A DNA stretch of 7,761 nucleotides from Desulfobacteraceae bacterium. GTDB lineage: Bacteria; Desulfobacterota; DSM-4660; Desulfatiglandales; JALVMZ01. A program made the translations under genes and the position numbers. The stretch's first letter is position 1. Each line of letters starts with the position of its first letter. The stretch spans positions 1 to 7,761 of the forward strand of contig JALVMZ010000018.1 of NCBI GenBank assembly GCA_027032655.1. The letters run 5' to 3'. The notes below the pieces were generated by a model, which was not told where the DNA came from, did no database searches, and was given only the letters and a program-made list of their open reading frames with translations. This document shows, piece by piece, positions 1 through 6,187 of this stretch.

Positions 1-1
1 G

Positions 2-118
2 ATTCTTGAAAGTGGTGCAGAAGGATTCATAAACAAACCGTTTGATATTTCAGGTCTTATTGGTGCAGTCAGTAAGGCACTCGGGAAGAGAGGACAGGAA
101 AATGAATCCCAGGGTTGA
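2..118 (+). CDS. Response regulator receiver domain, C-terminal end (partial, 5' end outside window)
   Basis: The first 38 codons form an open frame that enters from the left edge and ends at a TGA at 116-118. The peptide contains GAEGFINKPFDISGLI, which matches the end of a CheY-like receiver domain: the Gly-Ala before beta-5, the conserved Lys-Pro pair (NKPF), then the last amphipathic helix (LIGAVSKALG). In this family the lysine helps transmit phosphorylation of an aspartate, which lies outside the window. Only about 12 residues follow the last helix, so the receiver domain is the C-terminal end of the protein, which may be a hybrid kinase or a stand-alone regulator. Its last 17 bases overlap the start of the next gene, so the two are probably cotranscribed. 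The family call is fairly secure for so short a piece; the specific function is unknown. Confidence 0.7.
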   Translation: MLESGAEGFINKPFDISGLIGAVSKALGKRGQENESQG

Positions 119-1325
119 GGACTTAATAAGAAAAGGTGTAAATATTCCATCACCAGAAGGTATTGAAATAGGGGAAGATGTCCCTATTGAAAATATATCT
201 GAAAGGGGTGTTACCATCCATGCAGGATCCAAAATACTGGGGGAAAATATCCTGATAATGGATAATGTGGAAATTGGACTTGAAGCACCTGCCACAGTAA
301 TTGATTGTCAATTAGGAAGGGGTGTCTCACTCAGGGGAGGATTCTTTCAATCATCCACATTTCTGGATGGAGTCTCCATAGGTAGTGGAGCACAGATAAG
401 AGAGGCATGCCTCCTTGAAGAATTCTCAAGATGCGCTCACTGTGTGGGTCTTAAACATACCATACTCTTTCCATATGTTACACTGGGAAGCCTTATTAAC
501 TTCTGCGACATACTCATGGCAGGGGGGACAGACAGAAAAAATCACAGCGAAGTGGGAAGCTCTTACATCCATTTCAATTATACCCCTAACCAGGACAAGG
601 CCACTGCGTCTCTTATAGGAGATGTCCCACGGGGTGTAATGCTTGATCAGGAGCCCATCTTCTTAGGGGGGCAGGGAGGAATTGTTGGCCCTGTTATGGT
701 TGAATATGGAACTGTTGTGGCAGCAGGCACAATACTCAGAAAGGACATAACAAGACCCAATATGATACTGACCGGACATAAGGCCATTAGCAGAATCATG
801 CCCTTTCATAGAGGCCTGTTCACTAATATTCGCCGTATTTATAAAATGAGCATTATCTATATTGCCAATCTTATAGCACTTAAAAGATGGTATTTAGATG
901 TCCGGACAATCTTCTTTAAAAACACACCCTTTCACACAAAACTCTTTGAAGGAGCAATTCGAAGGATAGATAAGGCCATTGATGAAAGGCTCAAAAGATT
1001 GAGAGAAGTGGTGGAAAGATTGCCTGAGTCAATATCCATTTATAGGAAAATTCATGATGAAATCAGAAATGGACTCGTATCCCATAAAGAAAATCTTATC
1101 AAGAACTGGCCCAGAATTGAAGAAATACTCATGGAGATGCGCTCATTCAAAGGTGATCAGAAATTACTGGATGGGTTTCTCGAATCCATCAATGCCAATC
1201 CCTCTGAAAACTATATTTCAGCGATAAAATCATTGAAAAAGGAGGAAAGAGAAAAAGGCACAAAATGGCTGAACACAATAGTAGAAGAGGTCAAAAAGAG
1301 GCTCTCTTTGGAACAGATGGGATAA
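102..1325 (+). CDS. GlmU-like left-handed beta-helix acyltransferase-type protein without a nucleotidyltransferase domain
   Basis: This 407-residue protein starts at the ATG at 102, preceded by GAGAGGA at 88-94 with a 7-base spacer. The same frame is open back to 42, but that extension lacks family character and lies inside the upstream gene. Residues of about 20-215 are hexapeptide-like repeats rich in I/V/L-G-x-G turns, as in trimeric left-handed beta-helix acyltransferases. The segment at 157-173 (HFNYTPNQDKATASLIG) resembles the GlmU acetyltransferase motif NYDGxxKxxT-IG, and NHSE at 147-150 offers a possible catalytic histidine. It is followed by GGQGGIVGPV and VVAAGTILRKD, also GlmU-like. 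The N-terminal uridylyltransferase domain of GlmU, with its LAAGxGTRM motif, is absent. Residues of about 250-407 are predicted helical and charged, and I do not recognise them. Adjacency to glmM suggests acyl transfer or recognition on a sugar phosphate or sugar nucleotide. The exact substrate is unknown, and the protein could be a non-catalytic paralogue. Confidence 0.8.
   Translation: MNPRVEDLIRKGVNIPSPEGIEIGEDVPIENISERGVTIHAGSKILGENILIMDNVEIGLEAPATVIDCQLGRGVSLRGGFFQSSTFLDGVSIGSGAQIREACLLEEFSRCAHCVGLKHTILFPYVTLGSLINFCDILMAGGTDRKNHSEVGSSYIHFNYTPNQDKATASLIGDVPRGVMLDQEPIFLGGQGGIVGPVMVEYGTVVAAGTILRKDITRPNMILTGHKAISRIMPFHRGLFTNIRRIYKMSIIYIANLIALKRWYLDVRTIFFKNTPFHTKLFEGAIRRIDKAIDERLKRLREVVERLPESISIYRKIHDEIRNGLVSHKENLIKNWPRIEEILMEMRSFKGDQKLLDGFLESINANPSENYISAIKSLKKEEREKGTKWLNTIVEEVKKRLSLEQMG
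1241..1245 (+). promoter_or_regulatory. Distant Shine-Dalgarno-like GGAGG before glmM
   Basis: A perfect GGAGG lies inside the upstream coding region, 19 bases before the glmM ATG, which is longer than usual. A weaker AAAGG at 1254-1258 has a 6-base spacer. No ATG, GTG or TTG in frame fits the GGAGG better, so initiation at 1265 probably relies on the weaker site or on coupling to translation of the overlapping upstream gene. Confidence 0.4.
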
Positions 1326-2644
1326 GGGGTATAGCAGGAGAGTTTCCTATTACCACAAACATTGCATACTGCTTGGGAAGGGCGGTATCGGCTTTTTTTA
1401 AAAATCTGGAAAATACAAAGATAATCACTGGCAGGGATACAAGGGAATCGGGCAGAGAGCTGGAAAGATATATCCTATCAGGAATAAAGGATTCGCAACT
1501 GAGGCCAATCTCCGCCAGTATTATCCCCACACCAGGACTTGCATATATTGTAAGATCAACAAATGCCCTATCAGGAGTAATGGTTTCAGCATCCCACAAT
1601 CCTTCAAATTACAATGGTTTTAAGGTATTCAATGGATATGGGTATAAACTATCAGAGGAGGATGAAAAGGAGATAGAAAATCTCATATATTCAATGAATA
1701 GTAAACAACCGGAGTCTTCCCTTACATCTGATGCGATAAAATATGAGAATAATGATCTGATAAATACATATGCATCTTTTCTAAGTGATTCCTTAATCGA
1801 TGGAATCTCTATAAAAGAGATTAAAGTAATTATTGACTGTGGAAATGGTGCCACCTATCAGGTGGCACCCCTGGTATTTGATGAGTATCTGGGTCTGAAT
1901 GCCCAATTTATCAATATCAATCCTGATGGCAGGAATATCAATCAAAACTGTGGCTCTCAATTCCTGGATCCCCTAAAAGAAGAGGTTATCAGAAAAGGGG
2001 CAGATCTGGGAATAGCATTTGATGGAGACGGTGACAGACTCATTGCAGTTACTGATAAAGGCTCTGTGCTAACAGGTGACCATATCATTGCCATATGTTC
2101 GCGGATGTTTAAAGAGATGAACCTATTAAGTTCCAATACGATTGTTAGCACCATAATGAGTAACATGGGGCTTACCATTTCGCTGAGAAAAATGGGGCTT
2201 TCTCATATAAGAACTGATGTGGGAGATAGAAATGTATGTGAGGCCATGAAAGAAAAAGGAGCTATAATTGGAGGAGAGGAATCAGGACACATAATATTTC
2301 TAAACAGGCATACAACCGGTGATGGCATCCTGTCAGCAATATACCTGCTATGTGCAATGAGCTACTTTGGCAGGTCATCTTCTGAGCTTTCAGAGTTTAT
2401 TACCATATATCCTCAAAAAAAGATAAACATACGAGTAAAGAGGAAACCCCCGTTTTCCACCATCCCTGAGCTCTCCTCTAAGATAAGGGAGATAGAATCA
2501 CTGCTGGGTGACAGGGGAAGGGTCGTTGTCAGGTATTCAGGAACAGAGCCTGTATGCAGGGTGATGATTGAAGGGGAAGAGGAGGAGAAGATTGAATCAT
2601 ATGCCCTGTCCATTGCACAACTCATCGAAAAATTATTAAATTAA
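1265..2644 (+). CDS. glmM: Phosphoglucosamine mutase (alpha-D-phosphohexomutase family)
   Basis: The 459-residue product interconverts glucosamine-6-phosphate and glucosamine-1-phosphate in the cytoplasm, the step before GlmU in UDP-GlcNAc synthesis. All four phosphohexomutase signatures are visible: FGTDGIRG near residues 15-22, the phosphoserine loop SASHNP with catalytic Ser110, the Mg-binding DGDGDR at 253-258, and the sugar-binding GGEESGH at 336-342. The phosphate-binding loop RYSGTEP at 423-429 is followed by VCRVMIEG. The ending SGTEPxxRVMxEG and the TTGDGI segment favour GlmM over phosphomannomutase or phosphoglucomutase, as does the GlmU-like neighbour. The usual glmM length is about 445, so the protein is complete. 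The ATG at 1265 is the only start before the first signature and overlaps the upstream gene by 61 bases. Its stop codon shares TTAA with the convergent gene's stop. A phosphomannomutase activity cannot be fully excluded. Confidence 0.88.
   Translation: MAEHNSRRGQKEALFGTDGIRGIAGEFPITTNIAYCLGRAVSAFFKNLENTKIITGRDTRESGRELERYILSGIKDSQLRPISASIIPTPGLAYIVRSTNALSGVMVSASHNPSNYNGFKVFNGYGYKLSEEDEKEIENLIYSMNSKQPESSLTSDAIKYENNDLINTYASFLSDSLIDGISIKEIKVIIDCGNGATYQVAPLVFDEYLGLNAQFININPDGRNINQNCGSQFLDPLKEEVIRKGADLGIAFDGDGDRLIAVTDKGSVLTGDHIIAICSRMFKEMNLLSSNTIVSTIMSNMGLTISLRKMGLSHIRTDVGDRNVCEAMKEKGAIIGGEESGHIIFLNRHTTGDGILSAIYLLCAMSYFGRSSSELSEFITIYPQKKINIRVKRKPPFSTIPELSSKIREIESLLGDRGRVVVRYSGTEPVCRVMIEGEEEEKIESYALSIAQLIEKLLN
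1847..1869. repeat. Perfect 9-bp inverted repeat inside glmM
   Basis: GGTGCCACC at 1847-1855 and GGTGGCACC at 1861-1869 are perfect reverse complements around the 5-base loop TATCA. The stem is GC-rich and would be stable in mRNA. It encodes the segment after DCGN (GATYQVAP, residues 195-202). No T-run follows, so it is not a standard terminator. Confidence 0.7.
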
Positions 2645-3474
2645 AAATATGAGTTTATCTTTCGCTGGAGAAGGGTTTTTACTCGGTGGGCATCTTCCTT
2701 GCTTAACTTTTTAATCCCTAAACCGAATCTTATAAATTCAAGGAGGTCTTTCTGAAAAGGTAATTTATAATAATACTCTCCATTACTTTTGTTTAGTTCA
2801 TATCCCCTTAAATCCTCTATTATCTGACTCATGAAATAATCAAGCTCCTCTTTAAAACCCCTGATCATCATAATGGATACTCCCCTGTTTGAGATTACCT
2901 CGCTAACAATGTATGAACATGCCCTTGGATTATGGGATGTGGTCAAAAATGGGTATAATTCAAAAAGTTCTTCAAATGAGATCGGAGATGAATTCCCATT
3001 TCTTGCTATAGCTCTTAATACTGTTTCCCCCCAGTTAAGCAACCTAAAAAGGGGATTGAGTCTCCTGCTGGAATAGGTAAATGAGTCCATCCCATCTGTC
3101 ATCCTGATATAGAATTTCTTTTCATCCTCTCTTAAAAGGGCGAATATATGATACTCTCTACAGGATTCCCTTCTGCATTTATCCTGGTAATCCACGAGAT
3201 ATCTTAAATCCTTACCCTGATTCAGATAGGGATGAAGAAGACAACCAGGGACACGGAACCTATCATCAATGTATCCCATTGCCCAGCATGAATAACCTGT
3301 AATTGGCCTCTTTGATGGACATGAGTTTTTAAATTCAATGGTATTTCTGACCAATTCCCTGTGTATGAAATTTTTGAATCTTATATGTTCATATTCTGGC
3401 GGGCGGATAGGGGGGCAACATGCAAAGCAGGATTTTTCCCCATCAGGATAACAGAGTGTTGATCTGGTTTTCAT
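2641..3474 (-). CDS. Cysteine-rich protein of unknown function, last gene of the fdhD-mobA operon
   Basis: I do not recognise this 277-residue protein. It has ten cysteines, nine of them in the first 105 residues: Cys8, the CxxCC cluster Cys16/19/20 (SCFACCPP), Cys52, Cys63, Cys78 (PGCLLHP) and Cys100/105 (CRRESC). The spacing, with CxxCC early and a GC-x-x-HP segment later, is reminiscent of YkgJ-type zinc/iron-chelating CxCxxCC domains but is not a clear match. A Zn or Fe-S site is therefore an inference. There is no signal peptide and no obvious membrane segment. Residues of about 140-277 look mainly helical and charged. The ATG overlaps the stop of the upstream DUF21/CBS gene as ATGA (3471-3474), which fixes the start and suggests coupled translation. 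Its own TAA overlaps the glmM stop codon from the other strand. The context suggests a metal or cofactor link, but no function is assigned. Confidence 0.8.
   Translation of the reverse strand: MKTRSTLCYPDGEKSCFACCPPIRPPEYEHIRFKNFIHRELVRNTIEFKNSCPSKRPITGYSCWAMGYIDDRFRVPGCLLHPYLNQGKDLRYLVDYQDKCRRESCREYHIFALLREDEKKFYIRMTDGMDSFTYSSRRLNPLFRLLNWGETVLRAIARNGNSSPISFEELFELYPFLTTSHNPRACSYIVSEVISNRGVSIMMIRGFKEELDYFMSQIIEDLRGYELNKSNGEYYYKLPFQKDLLEFIRFGLGIKKLSKEDAHRVKTLLQRKINSYF
2657..2680 (+). terminator. Possible weak intrinsic terminator after glmM
   Basis: Thirteen bases after the glmM stop, CTTTC (2659-2663) can pair with GAAGG (2670-2674) around a 6-base loop. The stem can extend outward by a G-U and an A-U pair, and TTTTT follows at 2676-2680. 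It lies within the last codons of the convergent minus-strand gene. The stem is short and contains G-U pairs, so this is a weak candidate. Confidence 0.3.
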
Positions 3475-4502
3475 TTCTTTGAAATAATATCTCTCCTTCT
3501 CTTTCTTGCCAGCTCCCTTTTATCCACCACCTGATCCGATTCATCCACTATCTCTCTTCCCAGTATCTCTTCCATGATATCTTCCAGGGTAATAATTCCT
3601 GATACCCCTCCATATTCATCCAGAACCACGAATAATTTCTGCCGTGATTCAATGAATTCCATCAACACCCTGTTAAGTGGCGCTGTTTCCACAACAAAAT
3701 GGACTGGCCTCATAAGTTCAGTAAGATGCATGTGGCCCTTTCCCTGGGCAAGGGCAATAAATAGCTCTTTTGTCAGCACAATACCCACTATATCCTCATA
3801 ATCCTTATCATATACTGGGAATCTACTGTGTTCCCAGTGCTTGGACTGCTTGCTGGCCTCTTCAAGGGTAAGGTGTTCGCTCATGGAAAATATCACGGTC
3901 CTTGGTGTCATCACATCAGCGACTCTTTTCTTATCAAGGGTAAGGATATTATCTATTACACCCTTTTGAAATGGCTTAATTCCGCCCGTCTTCAAGGACA
4001 TGTTGGCCATTATCTTTAATTCTTCAGGAGATATCTGCTCATGGCCTCTTCCTTTTATTATAGCACTGGTAATCAACCTGCATACCCAAACAGCAGGCAT
4101 CATTAACCAAACAAGTGCTTTTAATGGATATGCAATAAAAATAGATAGTCCCCTTGCATAGACCACACCCACAGTCTTGGGTATTATTTCAGAAAATATC
4201 AGAATGGTTATGGTAAAAAATGCAGAGAAAAGACCGAGCCACTCATGACCAAAAACCAATAGTGCATATGAACCAGCAATTGCAGCACCGGCTGTATTTG
4301 CTATGGTATTGAGAACGAGTATTGCCGTAATGGGTTTGCTCACATCTGATCTCATCTGCTTTAGAAGAAGCCCTGCCTTTGAATTTCTCTCCACCATTCC
4401 CTCTATGTGCCTCTGGGGAACAGAATAGATAACAGCTTCAAGCAGAGAACAACACGCTGATATAATAACAGCAAAACCTACTGCAAGGGTAAGTTCTATC
4501 AT
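3471..4502 (-). CDS. CNNM/CorB-like membrane protein: DUF21 plus CBS pair, no CorC domain
   Basis: The 343-residue inner-membrane protein has a DUF21 (CNNM transmembrane) domain at about residues 1-150. It shows hydrophobic segments near 3-25, 57-83, 88-107 and 118-147, and the family motifs SLLEAVIYS (19-27) and FSEIIPKTVG (103-112). A CBS pair follows: RVADVMTPR at 193-201 opens the first, and FVVLDEYGGVSGIITLEDI at 291-309 with EEILGREIVDE marks the end of the second. Members of this family act in, or regulate, Mg2+ and other divalent cation transport, and CBS pairs often bind adenine nucleotides. Typical CorB/HlyC homologues of about 420-440 residues carry a C-terminal CorC_HlyC domain; here only a basic tail of about 20 residues follows. 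The gene begins in an ATGA overlap with mobA, with AGAGGT 8 bases upstream, and ends in an ATGA overlap with the next gene, so the short form is native and not a frameshift. Confidence 0.85.
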   Translation of the reverse strand: MIELTLAVGFAVIISACCSLLEAVIYSVPQRHIEGMVERNSKAGLLLKQMRSDVSKPITAILVLNTIANTAGAAIAGSYALLVFGHEWLGLFSAFFTITILIFSEIIPKTVGVVYARGLSIFIAYPLKALVWLMMPAVWVCRLITSAIIKGRGHEQISPEELKIMANMSLKTGGIKPFQKGVIDNILTLDKKRVADVMTPRTVIFSMSEHLTLEEASKQSKHWEHSRFPVYDKDYEDIVGIVLTKELFIALAQGKGHMHLTELMRPVHFVVETAPLNRVLMEFIESRQKLFVVLDEYGGVSGIITLEDIMEEILGREIVDESDQVVDKRELARKRRRDIISKK

Positions 4503-5137
4503 ATCTGATTACCTCTACTGTTTTTGATTAATATTTTAAGGTCATCCGGATAGTTTATGTTGATGAATGACCTGAGGTCCGGATCAAACCTTTCTATCTC
4601 CTCCTGTTCAATGAATCTGGTCTCCACCATGTCAAATAATCTCATGATCTGATACTGCCCCTTATCTATGAGAGCCCTGATGTGGGGAATACAGCTCTTG
4701 GAATATATTGAATGAAGCGCCTCAATCTTCCATCCCATACGAGGGACAATGGCATTGAAATTATCAATACTCTTTACCATATGAATTATCAGGGAGCGAT
4801 TCAAAAAAGGCATATCACAGGCAACAAAAAGGCCCCTTTCAGGTCCCATCCTCATAAGTCCTGTGTATATTCCTCCTATCGGGCCAAGTCCCTTTATGAT
4901 ATCCTCATACATAGGAAGCCCCAGGTGACTGTATCTTTCAGGACTGTTTGTTATGATAATTATCTCCTGGAAGATATCCTCCAGCACATCTATCACCCGC
5001 TGAATCAGGGGAATTCCCTCTACTTCCACAAAGGACTTATTCCGTCCATATCTGCTGCTCTTTCCCCCTGCAAGTATCACCCCTGCTACATCAGAAAAGC
5101 ATCCTGCCCTATCAGAAGCCTTTAATCCTTCTTGCAT
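4499..5137 (-). CDS. mobA: Molybdenum cofactor guanylyltransferase
   Basis: The 212-residue cytoplasmic enzyme transfers GMP from GTP to molybdopterin cofactor to make the guanine dinucleotide form used by formate dehydrogenases and related enzymes. The nucleotide-binding signature LAGGKSSRYGRNK is at residues 22-34, GPIGGIYTGL at 85-94, the metal-binding ACDMPF with Asp108 near the middle, and the C-terminal NINYPDDL at 193-200. These match MobA in order and spacing. I chose the ATG at 5137, which has AGGA 9 bases upstream; TTG at 5167 and GTG at 5158 in frame are possible but would only lengthen an unconserved leader. The gene overlaps the end of fdhD by 26 bases and its stop overlaps the next start as ATGA. 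A different NTP-transferase such as a MocA-type cytidylyltransferase is less likely, given the NIN-x-P-x-DL ending and the fdhD linkage. Confidence 0.9.
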   Translation of the reverse strand: MQEGLKASDRAGCFSDVAGVILAGGKSSRYGRNKSFVEVEGIPLIQRVIDVLEDIFQEIIIITNSPERYSHLGLPMYEDIIKGLGPIGGIYTGLMRMGPERGLFVACDMPFLNRSLIIHMVKSIDNFNAIVPRMGWKIEALHSIYSKSCIPHIRALIDKGQYQIMRLFDMVETRFIEQEEIERFDPDLRSFININYPDDLKILIKNSRGNQI

Positions 5138-5912
5138 GGCTGTATATCCTGTTTTCACCCTTTGCAAGGTCTATCAGGGTAAGATTAAATATCTTTGCTG
5201 CTTCAACCGCCTGGGATGTGGGCCTTGAGATGCTAACAAAAAGAGGTATGCCAATCCTTATTGCCTTTAATACCATCTCAAGAGATGCCCTTCCACTTGA
5301 GAGCATTATTTTGTCTTCCGGGCTTATCCCTTTTATTAGCATGGACCCTATTATCTTATCTATTGCATTATGTCTTCCAATATCCTCACAGAATAAAACA
5401 GCTCTCCCTTTTTCATCCATCAACCCTCCTGCATGTGCTGCACCTGTCTTTTCATACAATGGCTGATGTTCACTTAATCTTTCAGGCAAAGACATTACTG
5501 TCTCCATGGAAAATCTATGTTTACTCTTTATTCTTCTCAATCCCTTTCTAATTGCCATATAGCTCTCCCTTCCACAGATTCCACAGCTTGAAAAGGAGAC
5601 CCTCAATCGATTCCTGTTATCAAGGAGACTCTCGTTACTCTTTATAATCACCTCAGCCCTGAATATGGGTTGATCTTCCAGTTCATCTTTTATTATCTCG
5701 ATGGAATCAATCTGAGATGTGCTCTCAATATATCCTTCTGTAAAGAGAAAGCCTGTTACCAGTTCCTCTATCTTATCAGGAGAAAACATTATGAGGATAT
5801 TTGTTTCTTTATTAATGATTATTTCAATGGGGGTTTCCACTATGAGGGTGCTCTCCATTGACCTGAAACTGCCCCCCTGATAAATGAATGATCTTGCTTT
5901 TTTAAACATCAT
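5112..5912 (-). CDS. fdhD: Formate dehydrogenase accessory sulfurtransferase FdhD
   Basis: The 266-residue cytoplasmic protein belongs to the FdhD family, which passes sulfur from a cysteine desulfurase to the Mo/W cofactor and is needed for active formate dehydrogenase. The sulfur-relay cysteine pair is present as SSCGICG (Cys110 and Cys113). Other family hallmarks follow in order: TGAAHAGG at 156-163, EDIGRHNAIDKIIG at 176-189, and SSGRASLEMVLKA at 205-217. The length matches the family (about 260-280). Two ATGs stand in tandem at 5912 and 5909; AGAGGT at 5919-5924 is 6 bases from the first. It is the first gene of a minus-strand operon with mobA, which overlaps its 3' end by 26 bases. The pairing implies a molybdenum or tungsten formate dehydrogenase elsewhere in the genome. 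A sigma70-like promoter sits directly upstream. Confidence 0.95.
   Translation of the reverse strand: MMFKKARSFIYQGGSFRSMESTLIVETPIEIIINKETNILIMFSPDKIEELVTGFLFTEGYIESTSQIDSIEIIKDELEDQPIFRAEVIIKSNESLLDNRNRLRVSFSSCGICGRESYMAIRKGLRRIKSKHRFSMETVMSLPERLSEHQPLYEKTGAAHAGGLMDEKGRAVLFCEDIGRHNAIDKIIGSMLIKGISPEDKIMLSSGRASLEMVLKAIRIGIPLFVSISRPTSQAVEAAKIFNLTLIDLAKGENRIYSHARRIKGF
5147..5150 (-). promoter_or_regulatory. Ribosome binding site supporting the mobA start
   Basis: On the minus strand, AGGA lies 9 bases before the ATG at 5137 and inside the end of fdhD. It is the basis for preferring this start over the upstream in-frame TTG and GTG. Confidence 0.4.
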
Positions 5913-5929
5913 CCCAATACCTCTTTTAT

Positions 5930-5958
5930 ATCCTATTTACCACCCATTATTATGTCAA
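5930..5958 (-). promoter_or_regulatory. Sigma70-like promoter for the fdhD operon
   Basis: On the minus strand a perfect TTGACA -35 box (5953-5958) is separated by 17 bases from TAGGAT (5930-5935), a 4-of-6 match to the -10 consensus. Transcription would then begin about 5922-5924, only some 10 bases before the fdhD ATG and at the edge of its AGAGGT ribosome binding site. The leader would be extremely short. The perfect -35 and spacing support the call; the awkward start site lowers it. Confidence 0.42.
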
Positions 5959-6002
5959 CATAGATATAATTAAAGTCTCTTAAGATTATATTTCACGGCT
6001 TT

Positions 6003-6109
6003 ATCAGGCACCAAACTTTTAGAACAATTCTCTATCATTAATTTTAAACACTTCATGCAAACACTATAAATATAAAAGTAACCGCCGGTTTTTAAGTTTG
6101 GCGCCTGAT
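6003..6109 (-). repeat. 16-bp inverted repeat around an AT-rich 75-base loop, upstream of fdhD
   Basis: ATCAGGCaCCAAACTT at 6003-6018 and AAGTTTGGcGCCTGAT at 6094-6109 are reverse complements with one mismatch (6010 against 6102). Read as minus-strand RNA the odd pair is a U-G wobble, so the 16-base stem would be continuous; read as plus-strand RNA it is an A-C mismatch. The loop (6019-6093) is AT-rich apart from AACC-GCC-GGTT at 6080-6090. No T-run follows on the minus strand, so this is not a simple terminator. The flanking bases show no clear target-site duplication. It may be a leader element of a longer transcript from the upstream genes, a protein-binding site, or a small dispersed repeat. 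Confidence 0.6.
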
Positions 6110-6110
6110 C

Positions 6111-6187
6111 GGAAGTTCTCGGAGCTATGGTCTCCTACCCGGAGGGATGGCCTCAGTGTTCGGAACCGAAAGGATGATACCATCCGT
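6111..6187 (-). other. GC-rich block with competing hairpins after the MEMO gene; possible structured RNA
   Basis: This block lies between the stop of the MEMO-like gene and the inverted repeat and contains no convincing ORF. CATCC at 6181-6185 can pair with GGATG at 6172-6176 (4-base loop) or, as CCATCC from 6180, with GGATGG at 6145-6150. CTCC at 6132-6135 can pair with GGAG at 6121-6124 or at 6141-6144. TTCGG/CCGAA at 6159-6163/6166-6170 forms a further small arm. Mutually exclusive pairings are typical of regulatory RNAs but can also arise by chance in repeats. The stem next to the stop has only a TTT after it on the minus strand, so it is a poor terminator. I could not match the block to a riboswitch class I know. 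Confidence 0.4.

Noticed and set aside
42..101. Upstream extension of the beta-helix protein to an ATG at 42
   Set aside because: The extra 20 residues overlap the receiver-domain frame, lack a hexapeptide pattern, and the ATG at 102 has the better ribosome binding site.
4712..5125. 137-codon plus-strand ORF opposite mobA
   Set aside because: It is fully antisense to a clear mobA and has no recognisable domain; it is a shadow frame.
5138..5167. Longer MobA starting at TTG 5167 or GTG 5158
   Set aside because: It adds an unconserved leader and uses rarer start codons; ATG at 5137 has AGGA at suitable spacing.
6080..6090. FMN riboswitch fragment (ACCGGCGGT on the minus strand)
   Set aside because: A single short match without the other RFN elements; probably chance.
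6080..6093. Plus-strand terminator AACC-GCC-GGTT followed by T-run
   Set aside because: The stem is only 4 bp and no plus-strand gene precedes it.
6111..6187. Moco (molybdenum cofactor) riboswitch upstream of fdhD
   Set aside because: The context is attractive, but the short resemblances (GCCTC and GAAAGG segments) lie on the plus strand, the wrong orientation for fdhD, and the long conserved core is missing.
6111..6187. 5S rRNA-like piece (CCGAACAC on the minus strand)
   Set aside because: Only a short loop-C-like string matches; the remaining 5S helices and the closing stem are absent, and the block is too short.
6111..6187. SAM-I-like GGAGGGATGGCC on the plus strand
   Set aside because: The following conserved GCCxxxUGAAxCCxGGCAACC pattern is not present and no plus-strand gene lies downstream.
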